A DNA stretch of 7,924 bases from RGIG8306 sp964426655 (lineage in GTDB: Bacteria > Bacillota > Clostridia > Lachnospirales > Lachnospiraceae), in NCBI GenBank assembly GCA_964426655.1, contig CAYRQT010000065.1, forward strand, positions 1 to 7,924, written 5' to 3'. The notes beneath the pieces were generated by a model, which was given only the letters and a program-made list of their open reading frames with translations, did not search any database and was not told where the DNA came from. The translations under genes and the position numbers were made by a program. Shown here piece by piece: positions 1 through 7,847 of this stretch; position 1 is the stretch's first letter; each line of letters begins with the position of its first letter.

Positions 1-3
1 AAG

Positions 4-181
4 GTGGGTCAGATTTAAACGAAAAAGTGGGTCAATTTTACTTGACATTCAACACCTAATTTTCACCGGACTACCCCCATATCACGCACTAGTTATACAA
101 CTGTTATTTTATCATTATAAGATACATGAGGCAATTCTGTGATGGATGAATTTGCAAAATACTATATTTTTTTGTGGGTCA
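4..181. repeat. GTGGGTCA direct repeats, possible IS end
   Basis: The octamer GTGGGTCA occurs three times in the same orientation, at 4-11, 27-34 and 174-181. The first two sit 23 bases apart in a longer shared context (AARGTGGGTCARATTT-like, about 14 of 16 positions equal). Closely spaced repeats of this kind are typical of the multiple terminal repeats that bind transposase at the ends of IS21-family elements, whose outer ends finish in CA. By inference, an insertion sequence extends off the left edge and ends either near 34 or at 181. No transposase coding sequence is visible and no target duplication can be tested. The rest of 1-190 is AT-rich and shows no gene. The family assignment is tentative. 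Confidence 0.4.
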
Positions 182-197
182 AGGGGCAAAAAAGGCC

Positions 198-243
198 AAA
201 AAATCCTCCAGGCAGATTTTAAATCTGGCTGGAGGGGATTTTT
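198..243 (-). terminator. Rho-independent terminator of the polysaccharide operon
   Basis: The arms at 204-217 and 223-238 pair through CCTCC-AG-CAGAT and ATCTG-CT-GGAGG. There is one G/G mismatch (212/228), a GG bulge at 236-237 and a loop of about five bases. Read on the minus strand, the hairpin is followed by six T residues (203-198), so it should stop transcription about 30-70 bases after the flippase stop codon. On the plus strand the same hairpin is followed by TTTTT (239-243), so it may work in both directions and also insulate the operon from transcripts entering from the left edge. Confidence 0.85.
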
Positions 244-271
244 GGCTATGCACATATTTCACAAATATTTC

Positions 272-1728
272 CTATGCTTTTTTCTTTGAAACTTTTGCCT
301 TAAAAGCATTAACCATTTCTAACACTATTTCATTTTTAGCAATAAGCAAAATTGCAAAATAAACCAATACAGACAGAGCCATTTTAAGTAATGTATCCGG
401 GATGAGTGATAAATTAAAATAGTTGATGGCCAGGCAAACCAACAAAATGCCTGCGCAGCCAGTCAATACAGAAATCGTCACGCCCAAACATCCTCTGAAG
501 TTAAAAATATCTCTGGATTCTCTTGCAGAAATCAATACTACCAGTCCCTCGGCAATTACAGTTGTGACCGCCGCCCCATTGATTCCCCAAAAAGGGATAA
601 AAATAAAATTCAAAACTATATTGGCAAACGCACTGACTATAAGGGCCCAAAACGTTTTCTTCTCTCTTTTATGAGGCAATAAAACGGACGTTGTAAAAAA
701 AGTCGCAAACACAGAAAGCCCCAGTGCAGGCATAAAATCCTCAGCGCCTGCTGGCCGCCCAAGTACTCCTCACCGGATATAATGAGAATCGCATTTTTGC
801 TTAACGCCCCTAAACCAAGTAAAGTCGGTAAAGCCAGCACCAGTAATCCCTTAAATATTTTTTCTGATAACTGCTTATAGGCTTTCTGATCTCCATTCGC
901 AATGAAGTAGGATAATCTTGGCAATGTTACAACAATGATAGCATTGAAAATATTTTTCACCAATGTATAAATTTTTACGGCAACACTATATATACCAACA
1001 ACAGTATCATTTTCCAAAATACCAAGAATGGTCACGTCTGAGCTGACATAGATGGTGATCATTATCGTATTGGAAAATAAAACCAGCATGGGCTTTAAAT
1101 GCTTTTTCAGCATAGGTCTCACTGTTAATTTCAGTTTAACATATACTCTGGAGTGGAAAAAATTAAATAAATTGCCACACCCTGAAGCAAAAACAGTGAT
1201 CCATGCATATATAATATAGTCATCTGCCTTTTTTACAAAAATAAACATCAATATCAGAGAAAGCAGCTGAATGGCCAGGCTTCGTACTGTTATGTAGAGA
1301 TAATCCTCATATATATTATACAGCCAGTCCACTCCCAGGGTCGTTAAAATGATTCCTCCACTTAAAACCAACATAAGTGTACGATATTCATCCATTTTTT
1401 CCCAAAATATCATTAATAAGGCCAACAATGCATAGGAAACCAGTGTGGATATCATATTGATTGTAAAGATTTGGCTGGAAAATTCCTGGATTTTCTTCTT
1501 ATCATTTCTGATTGCGGCACCTTCTCTAATAGAATAACTGGATGCCCCAAAGCTGGCAAGTAAAATAAAATAGCTGATGATGGAATTGGCAAAGTTGATT
1601 TTTCCATAATTTTCCGCCTGAAGGACTCGGGAAATATAAGGAAAAGTAATCAGCGGAAATAAGATTTTTCCAAATTGTCGAATAATGTTTAGTACTGCAT
1701 TTGTTTTGATGGATTTTCTTTTTTCCAT
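272..1728 (-). pseudogene. wzx: Wzx-type polysaccharide flippase, frameshifted
   Basis: This encodes a membrane transporter of the MOP/polysaccharide-biosynthesis (Wzx, RfbX-like) family, which moves lipid-linked repeat units across the cytoplasmic membrane. The ATG at 1728 has GAGG six bases upstream and lies 28 bases after the preceding stop. The first frame (637-1728) gives the family N-terminus, with FPYISRVLQAENYGKINFAN near residues 29-48 and many hydrophobic helices, but after LGGQQALRIL (about residue 332) it runs into an unrelated tail of about 31 residues. The family sequence resumes in another frame at 733 as MPALGLSVFATFF and continues 153 residues to the TAG at 272. Adding one T to the TTTT tract at 737-734 joins both parts into about 485 residues, a normal Wzx length. 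It is therefore a one-base deletion, either a real mutation or an assembly error. The flippase identity is secure; whether it works is not. Confidence 0.9.
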
Positions 1729-1756
1729 TTATTTCCTCTTCACTTCCAGGCAATAT

Positions 1757-2983
1757 CTACCGCCAGATCTCCTCTGCAACCGCAGAAAAAATATCTTTCC
1801 ATTGTACTTCACTATCCTCTAAGTATACATTGCTTTTTTCCATGCATTTTCCCTCCTCCCCTCTAATCAGCTGGCTGACCTTTTGGGCCAGGGCAAAAGT
1901 AGAAACTGATTCAAGGGAAATAATATTGGGGCTGAATGAAGAAAGATCCTTATTGGCAAAGCAATTCGTGATAACTTTAATGCCAAAAGCAGCCATTTCT
2001 AAAGGTGGGTAGCTTGGATGAGGAGAAATCATCAGGGAAATTCCAATTCTGGTATGCAGCATGAAATCTGCATACTCCTCAAGAGATAATTTCCCCAAAC
2101 ACTGAATGATCAATCCTGATGGACATTTGATATCTTTGAAAGACTGGCCTGCTGAGTAAACCTCCCACTCGTGCGCTTCCGGATCTGATTTATACCACTC
2201 TTCTAAAGCCATAAGAATGACTTCAAAGGCATTTCTGCTCTTTGTGGGCCTGCCATAGATTAAGATTCGTTTTTTTCTTTTATCCGGCTCTTTGTGGCTG
2301 AGCAGATATTCTTTTAATTTTCCATTCAATCTTGGGCTGAACACATATGAGGAACGGAAAAAATACCCTTCTTTTTCGAAATATTCCTTTAAGCTATGGG
2401 AATTAAAAACCGCAATGGCCTGTGAGTAATTCTGATAGGTGCTTTGTGCCAGGACATATCGGGAAGACCAGGGATAAAATCCCGCCTCATAATCCTGAAG
2501 CAGAGAAATCACCCTCATCTCTTTTCCAAACTGCTCTTTATACCAGTTCATCATATTTATGGAGGCATATGCGGTATGCCACATAGTTGTGATAAAAATA
2601 TCTTTTTCTGAAACGGAAAGGGTTCTCTTTTTCCCACTTAAATCTACAATAAGGCGCTCAGAACGGCTATTCATTTTATCAAATTTAAATCCATTTTCAG
2701 AATATACATCTCTCTCATCTACCGAACGATCCAAGGCAATGATTCGCATATCTGCATGAATGTATAAAGAAAATCCATAAAAGAAATCAACCGCTGTTTT
2801 TATTCCGGCAAAAATATCTCTTCGATTTACGGATGTAATCAACAAATTTACCCTGGTCTTATTTCGCACACACTTTTCAGGATAAAGCTGTCTTACCTCC
2901 TGGATAACATAGTCATCAAATGTTTTTTCCTTTGGAAAAATTTTCACATAGGCTTTTGATGCTTTCCAGATAAGATTTTTCAT
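1757..2983 (-). CDS. WsaF-like GT4 rhamnosyltransferase
   Basis: This 408-residue cytoplasmic glycosyltransferase resembles WsaF, the rhamnosyltransferase of Geobacillus S-layer glycan synthesis, with WsaF-type N- and C-terminal Rossmann domains of the GT-B fold. Family-like stretches are LLQDYEAGFYPWSSRY at 161-176, IYGRP at 242-246 opening the C-terminal domain, and SPHPSYPPLEMAAFG at 320-334, where E329 sits at the position of the conserved GT4 sugar-nucleotide-binding glutamate. There is no signal peptide or membrane span. I chose the ATG at 2983 because GGAGAG lies four bases before it. The frame is open upstream to an ATG at 3040, but residues there are a shadow of wzy; an ATG at 2995 is the other option. 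The start overlaps the end of wzy by 68 bases, which suggests translational coupling. The sugar donor is probably dTDP-rhamnose by family analogy; linkage and acceptor are unknown. Confidence 0.82.
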   Translation of the reverse strand: MKNLIWKASKAYVKIFPKEKTFDDYVIQEVRQLYPEKCVRNKTRVNLLITSVNRRDIFAGIKTAVDFFYGFSLYIHADMRIIALDRSVDERDVYSENGFKFDKMNSRSERLIVDLSGKKRTLSVSEKDIFITTMWHTAYASINMMNWYKEQFGKEMRVISLLQDYEAGFYPWSSRYVLAQSTYQNYSQAIAVFNSHSLKEYFEKEGYFFRSSYVFSPRLNGKLKEYLLSHKEPDKRKKRILIYGRPTKSRNAFEVILMALEEWYKSDPEAHEWEVYSAGQSFKDIKCPSGLIIQCLGKLSLEEYADFMLHTRIGISLMISPHPSYPPLEMAAFGIKVITNCFANKDLSSFSPNIISLESVSTFALAQKVSQLIRGEEGKCMEKSNVYLEDSEVQWKDIFSAVAEEIWR

Positions 2984-4235
2984 TTTTCTCTCCATTAATT
3001 TCCGTACAGTAGCGGCAGTACCCAAATGTAACAAACACAAAAGCTATGGCAGGGAACCAGCTTAGAAAATCAAAAAACATCATATATGTAAGGCAGATAA
3101 ACATTGCTGCCACAGCAGAATAATTTTTTTTCCAATTCAGACCTGCCATATAGTTCTTAATCAGGGCTGCCATATTTCTATAAAAAAGCACCGCACTATA
3201 GGCGCAAAATAGAAATAGCGGAATCAATCCAAAATCATTCAGCGCAGAAATATATGTATTATCCACCACATAAAAATTATTGACAGTAATGGATATGGCA
3301 TTACTCTGGAAATACAGGTACAGACTTCGATACCCCTCTCCAAATAACATTTTCCAAACGCCATTTGAGAAGAAGTGGTTAAGGCTCTTTTCAATAGCGG
3401 ATGCTCTGTGAAAAAAAGACATATATTCTTCGGTATTGGGGTTAAACACAGCCTGTATTCTGTGGAACAAACTTTGTCCGTCTATGCCCACCAAAAAGAA
3501 AAAAAGAAAAACGGCAACAAGAAGACCGCCGGAAAGTAACAGATATATCCTTTTGATTTTTTTATATCGATGATCACTGAACATCCATAAAATGGCATAG
3601 GAAAGGGTCAAACAGCCAACCAGAACAAATGCTGATTTCTTGCCTGAAAGCAGACAAATGACAATACTGAAAAACATTTCTCCAAGCACAATTTTATTTT
3701 TCTTTTTTGAATCATATCCAGCCAGGTAAGAAAAGGCCATAGCAAATACGAACGCTGAGATTAACGGCTCCCCAAAACTTAACCGAAGTGGATATATACT
3801 GGTATTATACGCATATTTTCCAAACAGAGGTGCATAAATCAGATTTTTCTCCAACAAATATTCAAATGCCCCATAAGTGGCAATAATCAAAGAGAAAATG
3901 GCAAGCATCTGTATAAAGAATTCAGAATAACCTGTTGTAAACAGTCTGTAAAAAATACAAACACCACAAATAAGGCTGAGTAGAATTGCAATCTCAACGC
4001 TCTGGAATGTATCTCCATTCAACCTGTGAAAAAGGATGAGTGAAAAAATAATGCCAAACGTCAACCATTCTCCCTTTTTCAATCTGTCAGATAGGACAAC
4101 ATAAATAAAAAAGGCAAAATTAATTACAAAAAAGCCATATATAAACCAGTTTGTTATTCTGTAAAAATAGCTTACAAAAAAAATCAAAAACAGTTGGAAC
4201 AGTATATACGCCTGATAATATAATTTATCCTTCAT
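2916..4235 (-). CDS. wzy: Wzy-like polysaccharide polymerase
   Basis: This is a polytopic membrane protein of about 439 residues with roughly ten to twelve hydrophobic helices, of the O-antigen ligase/polymerase kind, which links flipped repeat units on the outer face of the membrane. Family signs are LLSGKKSAFVLVG at 195-207 (the usual SGSR-type motif after a helix), a large polar loop at about 252-325 with FGEGYRSL at 298-305, and VDNTYISALNDFGLIPLF at 324-341, which matches the HNxYL..L.e.G.ig pattern of Wzy and WaaL proteins. Primary sequence is poorly conserved in this family, so the call rests on topology, these motifs and the flanking transferases and flippase. The ATG at 4235 (GGG about six bases upstream) is preferred. 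A GTG at 4250 is in frame, but its GGGGAGG abuts the codon with no spacer. The last 20 or so residues are polar, lie over the start of the next gene and may be non-essential. Confidence 0.82.
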   Translation of the reverse strand: MKDKLYYQAYILFQLFLIFFVSYFYRITNWFIYGFFVINFAFFIYVVLSDRLKKGEWLTFGIIFSLILFHRLNGDTFQSVEIAILLSLICGVCIFYRLFTTGYSEFFIQMLAIFSLIIATYGAFEYLLEKNLIYAPLFGKYAYNTSIYPLRLSFGEPLISAFVFAMAFSYLAGYDSKKKNKIVLGEMFFSIVICLLSGKKSAFVLVGCLTLSYAILWMFSDHRYKKIKRIYLLLSGGLLVAVFLFFFLVGIDGQSLFHRIQAVFNPNTEEYMSFFHRASAIEKSLNHFFSNGVWKMLFGEGYRSLYLYFQSNAISITVNNFYVVDNTYISALNDFGLIPLFLFCAYSAVLFYRNMAALIKNYMAGLNWKKNYSAVAAMFICLTYMMFFDFLSWFPAIAFVFVTFGYCRYCTEINGEKNEKSYLESIKSLCENFSKGKNI

Positions 4236-4256
4236 CTTTTTCCCAAACACCCTCCC

Positions 4257-5117
4257 CTACTTTAGAAGAAGCATCAATTTCTCCGCAGAACGAATAAACT
4301 CCCTCGTCTTAAACGTCTCTCTTTTTCGGTTTGATTTAAAAACATATTCTGTGGATTTATCTTCTAAATGCCTTATTGAAAGTTCAGGAGAATAAACAAT
4401 TTTCAGCCCCTGATTATGACATTTCAGGTGCAAAAACTCTTCCTCCAAATACAAAAAAGTCCCGCTATAAAACGCTTCTTCCTGATTCTTTTGAATAAAA
4501 AGGCTGGAAAAGATAAGACAGGAGCCATGTAAAATAATGTCTGGGGAGTGCTCTTTATTTTCTTTATATCTCATTCCGTACAGTCTTCTCATCACCCCAT
4601 ATAAGAATCCCCATAGAAATGCACCAGGAAACTGCGCCGTCAACTTTCTCAGGTACATTTTTTTTACCCTTACCAGATTTTTAACCTGTACATAAGATAA
4701 AGCCTGGTAGTGAGCCGGATTTTGATGGATCTCGCCTTCTTTTCCTGCAATAATGTCCGGCCCCAAAACCCCAAATGCTGTTTCATGATACACTTTTTCT
4801 ATGCGGCCAAGGAAATCCTTTTGCAGCATTATGGTATCATTATTCATGCAAATGATGAATTGTGGCTGGTACTCTAATGCACGTCTATACCCTACATTAT
4901 TTCCCCGGGCAAAACCAAGATTATCTCCGGACAGAAGCACCTCAACCTTACTCTCCTTTGAAAATCTGTCCTTTAACTGCTGCCCCGTTCCGTTTTCCGA
5001 TCCGTTATCCACAACGAATATATGGTAATTCCCCTCTTGTGTCTCTAAAACAGAAGTCACACAGTTACATGTGTCTTCATAAGACATATAGTGTAAAATG
5101 ATAAATACAAAATCCAT
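4257..5117 (-). CDS. GT2 glycosyltransferase, rhamnosyltransferase type
   Basis: This 286-residue protein has a GT-A fold of family 2 (COG1216, the WbbL/RfbF-like group) and should add one sugar to the growing lipid-linked oligosaccharide in the cytoplasm. The N-terminus is a beta strand followed by VVDNGSENG at 35-43 (nucleotide binding), then GDNLGFARGNNVG at 64-76 and MNND at 91-94 in the DXD metal-binding position. LHGSCLIFSS at 196-205 and the acidic FLYLEEEF at 221-228 correspond to the acceptor region and catalytic base. The length is normal. The ATG at 5117 has GGAG five bases upstream and lies 15 bases after the previous stop, so the gene is part of the operon. Many members transfer rhamnose, but GT2 donors cannot be read from sequence alone, so the sugar is an inference from context. 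Confidence 0.87.
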   Translation of the reverse strand: MDFVFIILHYMSYEDTCNCVTSVLETQEGNYHIFVVDNGSENGTGQQLKDRFSKESKVEVLLSGDNLGFARGNNVGYRRALEYQPQFIICMNNDTIMLQKDFLGRIEKVYHETAFGVLGPDIIAGKEGEIHQNPAHYQALSYVQVKNLVRVKKMYLRKLTAQFPGAFLWGFLYGVMRRLYGMRYKENKEHSPDIILHGSCLIFSSLFIQKNQEEAFYSGTFLYLEEEFLHLKCHNQGLKIVYSPELSIRHLEDKSTEYVFKSNRKRETFKTREFIRSAEKLMLLLK

Positions 5118-5132
5118 CTCTTCTCCATTTAT

Positions 5133-6080
5133 CTACTCAACGGGGCTATTATACTTACTGGTGTGCAACACAACCTGAACATTTGGATTTCTTCTGATTT
5201 CAGTACATATAAAACCCATATCCCTCATTGTATAGCCATTTTTCCAGATCACATAGGGAAGGCTCAACTGATCTCTTTTGCTCCAAACCGTCATCTCATT
5301 CCACCAATCCTCCATCAGCTGGACGCATTTTTCATCCATATGTTTTCTGACAATCAAATTTGTTTCAATAAGTCCAAAAGCCCTGGGCATCCCCTCGTCC
5401 CGATACTTTTCCATCTGACGTTCCAGTATATCTTTATTATCCTTCTCTGCAAGTATGCACGCCCGCGCCTCCGTGTACACGCAATTTCTATGAGGATGCC
5501 AATTTGAAGCAAAGGGAACCCCCTTACCAATATACTTTATAAATTTAGACAAATTGGCAACCGCCTTAAAATTTGAATCAATCCAAATGGAATACTCATA
5601 TTGAGGAAACAACACATGGGGGTGTGTTTTGATATATCTTGCCTTACGCGTATTGTCTAAATGAACTGTTGCTTCAATGGAATGAATATCTATTTTTTTC
5701 CATGCACTCTCTCTGGAAATTTTCATGTCTGTCACAATAAAAAAGTCCAGATTATCCGGCACAAATATCGGTTCTATCGGTCGATCATAGTTTCCTGTTA
5801 TGCAGGTGTACACAGCCACCCTTCCCTTTGTGGGAACGGAAGAATCATAAGTGATGAAATTCTCATTTTTACAATCATATTTCTTTATTTTCCTATTAAC
5901 ACGGCTATGTTTAAAGCCCATATACAGCGCATATGGTCTGAAATGCTTAACGGCATAGATGAATTTAGCTAGTTTTAAGCCCCAAAAATATTCTTTGGAA
6001 TGTCTTAATGACAATAGCTCCTGATTCAGTTCGCACAAGGCTTCATCTGTTTTTTTATTCATATTATCTTCTGTATGCAT
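5133..6080 (-). CDS. DUF616 (TOD1/MUCI70) glycosyltransferase-like protein
   Basis: This 315-residue protein matches the DUF616 family, related to plant TOD1 and MUCI70 and widespread in bacterial polysaccharide loci, where it is annotated as a glycosyltransferase-domain protein. Recognisable stretches are VAVYTCITGNYD at 88-99, DNTRKARYIKTHPH at 142-155, WIDSN at 166-170 (a DXD-like site with D168), HPHRNCVYTEA at 195-205 and RDQLSLPYVIWK at 269-280. Residues 1-85 are a basic, helical extension with no signal peptide, which may hold the protein at the membrane. The first ATG (6080) has AAGGGG four bases upstream. An in-frame ATG at 6062 is the alternative and would remove six residues. The gap to the upstream gene is 69 bases with no convincing promoter or terminator. 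Its position between transferases implies that it adds a sugar to the repeat unit; donor and linkage are unknown. Confidence 0.82.
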   Translation of the reverse strand: MHTEDNMNKKTDEALCELNQELLSLRHSKEYFWGLKLAKFIYAVKHFRPYALYMGFKHSRVNRKIKKYDCKNENFITYDSSVPTKGRVAVYTCITGNYDRPIEPIFVPDNLDFFIVTDMKISRESAWKKIDIHSIEATVHLDNTRKARYIKTHPHVLFPQYEYSIWIDSNFKAVANLSKFIKYIGKGVPFASNWHPHRNCVYTEARACILAEKDNKDILERQMEKYRDEGMPRAFGLIETNLIVRKHMDEKCVQLMEDWWNEMTVWSKRDQLSLPYVIWKNGYTMRDMGFICTEIRRNPNVQVVLHTSKYNSPVE

Positions 6081-6149
6081 TTTTCCCCTTATTAATAATT
6101 CATAATGTGAAAAATAAAATAGCCATTTGTTTACACATTGTTTTACGGA

Positions 6150-7379
6150 CTAGCTTTTCGGAACAAAAACCTTCTCATATTCAGCTGCAATAAATTCCCA
6201 GCTAAATGCCTTACGAACTCTTGCCTTAGCTTTTTTCCCATATTCAACTATTACATTGTCCGGCATTTGATCCACCTTATCAATAAGTTGTGCCAGATTA
6301 CCTCTGGTCTTTTTCCAATACAGGGCTGCATCCTCTGCAACCTCTCGATTAAATCCCACATCCAGCAAAAGGTTTAGCTCAGTTGCCCCCAATGCCTCAA
6401 GCAGGCTGGGATTTGTCCCTCCCACTTCATGCCCATGCAGGTATGCGTATGCATTTTTTCTCACCTGTTCCAAAAGTGCCTGGTCATAAACCGTACCTAC
6501 AAACTGAATTCTCTCATCATCACTGAACTGAATTCTTCTTTCCAGTTCCAGTAAAAACTTTTGATTAACATTTGTAATAATTGCCAGTTTTTTGGAAGAG
6601 TGGCTTTTCATAAACTCCCTGATCATGATTTCATAATTGTTTTCAGGTACAAATCTTCCAACGATTAGATAGTACTCTTTTTCCGACAATCCCGTCTTTT
6701 TATACCAGTCCTCCAGCTTTGCGTCACATTCCGTTCCCTGACCTTCAATTTCAGCCCCATAAGCGATATAAACCGTACTGGGGCTCCTTCCCTGGATCCC
6801 CTTGTGATCATAGGATGCATGAATATACTTTTCAATGCTTAAAGAGTCACATATGACCAGGTCGCTGTATTTTATCATGTTCTGCTCTGAGCACTTCCAA
6901 TATTTACGGACCGGTGCTGTCCACTTCGCCCGTTTCCATTCATGTCCATCTGGATTAATATAAACCCGTCCGCCCATTTGGTGTATCTTTTTATAATAGA
7001 AAGGAATAAATGGTCCAATACGGCATGCCATTATATAAATGATGGGACTTTTAATTTTATGTTTCTGTATGTATTGCAAGGACCACTTAATTGCCAAAAG
7101 GTCATAAATGATGGCTTGTGCCGCGCCAATCTGAGGCACTTTAATTTTAAAGCAGTGGGCATTATGATAGAGAAATTCTTCATCAGAAATGACAGCTGCC
7201 CCTTCTAGCTTGCTCTCGTCCATGAACCCATCCCCATTTGCTTTACAGGCAACATGGTATTTGATTTGTGTATTTAGCGCATGATACTCTGTTAATTTAT
7301 TGACAAAAGTTTCGAATCCCCCATAAGCCCCTAAGCTTTTTGCCCCTACCATAAAGACATGCTGAACTTCCTGCTTCAT
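6150..7379 (-). CDS. DUF1972/GT4 rhamnosyltransferase, Cps2T-like
   Basis: This 409-residue GT-B enzyme is recalled as closely similar along its length to pneumococcal Cps2T, a beta-1,4-rhamnosyltransferase that adds rhamnose from dTDP-rhamnose to the first sugar of the lipid-linked capsule unit. The N-terminal DUF1972 domain carries SLGAYGGFETFVNKL (15-29), ACRIGPFI (118-125) and INPDGHEWKRAKW (141-153), which contact the acceptor in this family. The GT4 C-terminal domain shows YYLIVGRFVPENNYE (236-250), FVGTVYDQ (293-300) and HGHEVGGTNPSLLEAL (315-330), the nucleotide-sugar loop. The ATG at 7379 is preceded by GGAG at about seven bases. It is the first gene after the promoter at 7469-7497 and leads the operon. 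If it acts like Cps2T, it catalyses the second step of unit assembly, so an initiating transferase must be encoded outside this window. Confidence 0.92.
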   Translation of the reverse strand: MKQEVQHVFMVGAKSLGAYGGFETFVNKLTEYHALNTQIKYHVACKANGDGFMDESKLEGAAVISDEEFLYHNAHCFKIKVPQIGAAQAIIYDLLAIKWSLQYIQKHKIKSPIIYIMACRIGPFIPFYYKKIHQMGGRVYINPDGHEWKRAKWTAPVRKYWKCSEQNMIKYSDLVICDSLSIEKYIHASYDHKGIQGRSPSTVYIAYGAEIEGQGTECDAKLEDWYKKTGLSEKEYYLIVGRFVPENNYEIMIREFMKSHSSKKLAIITNVNQKFLLELERRIQFSDDERIQFVGTVYDQALLEQVRKNAYAYLHGHEVGGTNPSLLEALGATELNLLLDVGFNREVAEDAALYWKKTRGNLAQLIDKVDQMPDNVIVEYGKKAKARVRKAFSWEFIAAEYEKVFVPKS

Positions 7380-7468
7380 AAAGATACTCCATTAAACTGA
7401 TTCTGCCATATATTTTAATTCCAGAATTGGAACGTCACATTTTACAAAATATCTCGGCATTCTTGTGA

Positions 7469-7497
7469 ATAATAACATAATAAAATGCATCGGTCAA
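7469..7497 (-). promoter_or_regulatory. Sigma-A-type promoter of the operon
   Basis: On the minus strand, TTGACC (7497-7492) and TATTAT (7474-7469) are separated by exactly 17 bases. Each box matches the sigma-A consensus at five of six positions, and TG one base before the -10 box gives an extended -10 (TGTTATTAT). The start point would be near 7462, leaving a leader of about 80 bases before the ATG at 7379. The leader contains a small inverted repeat, TTCCA-N4-TGGAA (7419-7432), which could be an operator but is too short to rely on. No riboswitch or terminator is visible in the leader. Confidence 0.7.
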
Positions 7498-7523
7498 ATT
7501 ACATTTAACATTTCTTTAATATT

Positions 7524-7847
7524 TTATTTTAATGTTTGCTTCCTCAGTTTTGAGACATATCTTTTCAGTTCAAACTTTACACCCCGAAATTTTAGCCTGA
7601 GCTCTGCTAACAGGCATTTAGCAATATAGAGCCCCCATCCTTTTCCATGAATGTTTTTCGATTTTAATTCGACCTGATAATGATCTTTAATAAACTGAGC
7701 AAATTCTGTTGTGACGGAAATCCAAAAGGGCCCCCTGCTGACAGATAAGGGATATCTCCGAAAGGGCTCAAAATAAGTTGCCACATATATTGGCGCTGCG
7801 CCTCTCACTAAATCCATTCCGAACTGATACCCCACTATTTTTTCCAT
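7524..7847 (-). CDS. Unrecognised 107-residue ORF, probably a gene remnant
   Basis: I do not recognise this protein with confidence. It is soluble-looking, rich in basic residues toward the C-terminus (KFRGVKFELKRYVSKLRK), and has an aromatic segment, YPLSVSRGPFWISVTTEFAQFI, around residues 32-53. That segment weakly recalls the WxS(I/L)TxEFAxYI pattern of GT14-type N-acetylglucosaminyltransferases; this is only a resemblance. The ATG at 7847 has no ribosome binding site. The frame stays open for 18 codons above it with protein-like sequence (FYLHKIFYAIVSLFIFTK) and then meets a TAA at 7902-7904, with no better start. This suggests the 3' part of a longer gene broken by a stop or frameshift, whose beginning may lie past the right edge. 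It ends before the operon promoter, so it is probably not needed for the downstream genes. Confidence 0.4.
   Translation of the reverse strand: MEKIVGYQFGMDLVRGAAPIYVATYFEPFRRYPLSVSRGPFWISVTTEFAQFIKDHYQVELKSKNIHGKGWGLYIAKCLLAELRLKFRGVKFELKRYVSKLRKQTLK

Noticed and set aside
42..70. TTGACA at 42-47 as a plus-strand promoter -35 box
   Set aside because: The bases at 17 spacing (65-70, ACCGGA) do not resemble a -10 box.
174..362. Plus-strand ORF of 62 codons starting at GTG
   Set aside because: It runs through the terminator hairpin and the antisense of the wzx end, has no ribosome binding site and has low-complexity content.
730..745. Programmed -1 ribosomal frameshift joining the two wzx parts
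   Set aside because: The zero-frame codons ATT TTA are preceded by G, so they do not form a canonical X XXY YYZ slippery site. I see no ribosome-binding-like stimulator or clear downstream structure, and Wzx is not known to need frameshifting.
2984..3040. Extended N-terminus of the WsaF-like protein from the ATG at 3040
   Set aside because: The extra residues are a second-frame reading of the last wzy helix. The ATG at 2983 has a GGAGAG at proper spacing and fits the family N-terminus.
5163..5507. Plus-strand ORF of 114 codons
   Set aside because: It lies wholly antisense to the well-supported DUF616 gene and its translation has no family-like features, so it is a shadow frame.
6081..6149. 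Separate promoter or terminator in the 69-base gap before the DUF616 gene
   Set aside because: Only an AATGTG/CACATT pairing with a loop of over 20 bases and no matched -35/-10 pair are visible; neither is convincing.
6942..7208. Plus-strand ORF of 88 codons
   Set aside because: It is antisense to the conserved DUF1972 domain of the rhamnosyltransferase, with no independent start signals.
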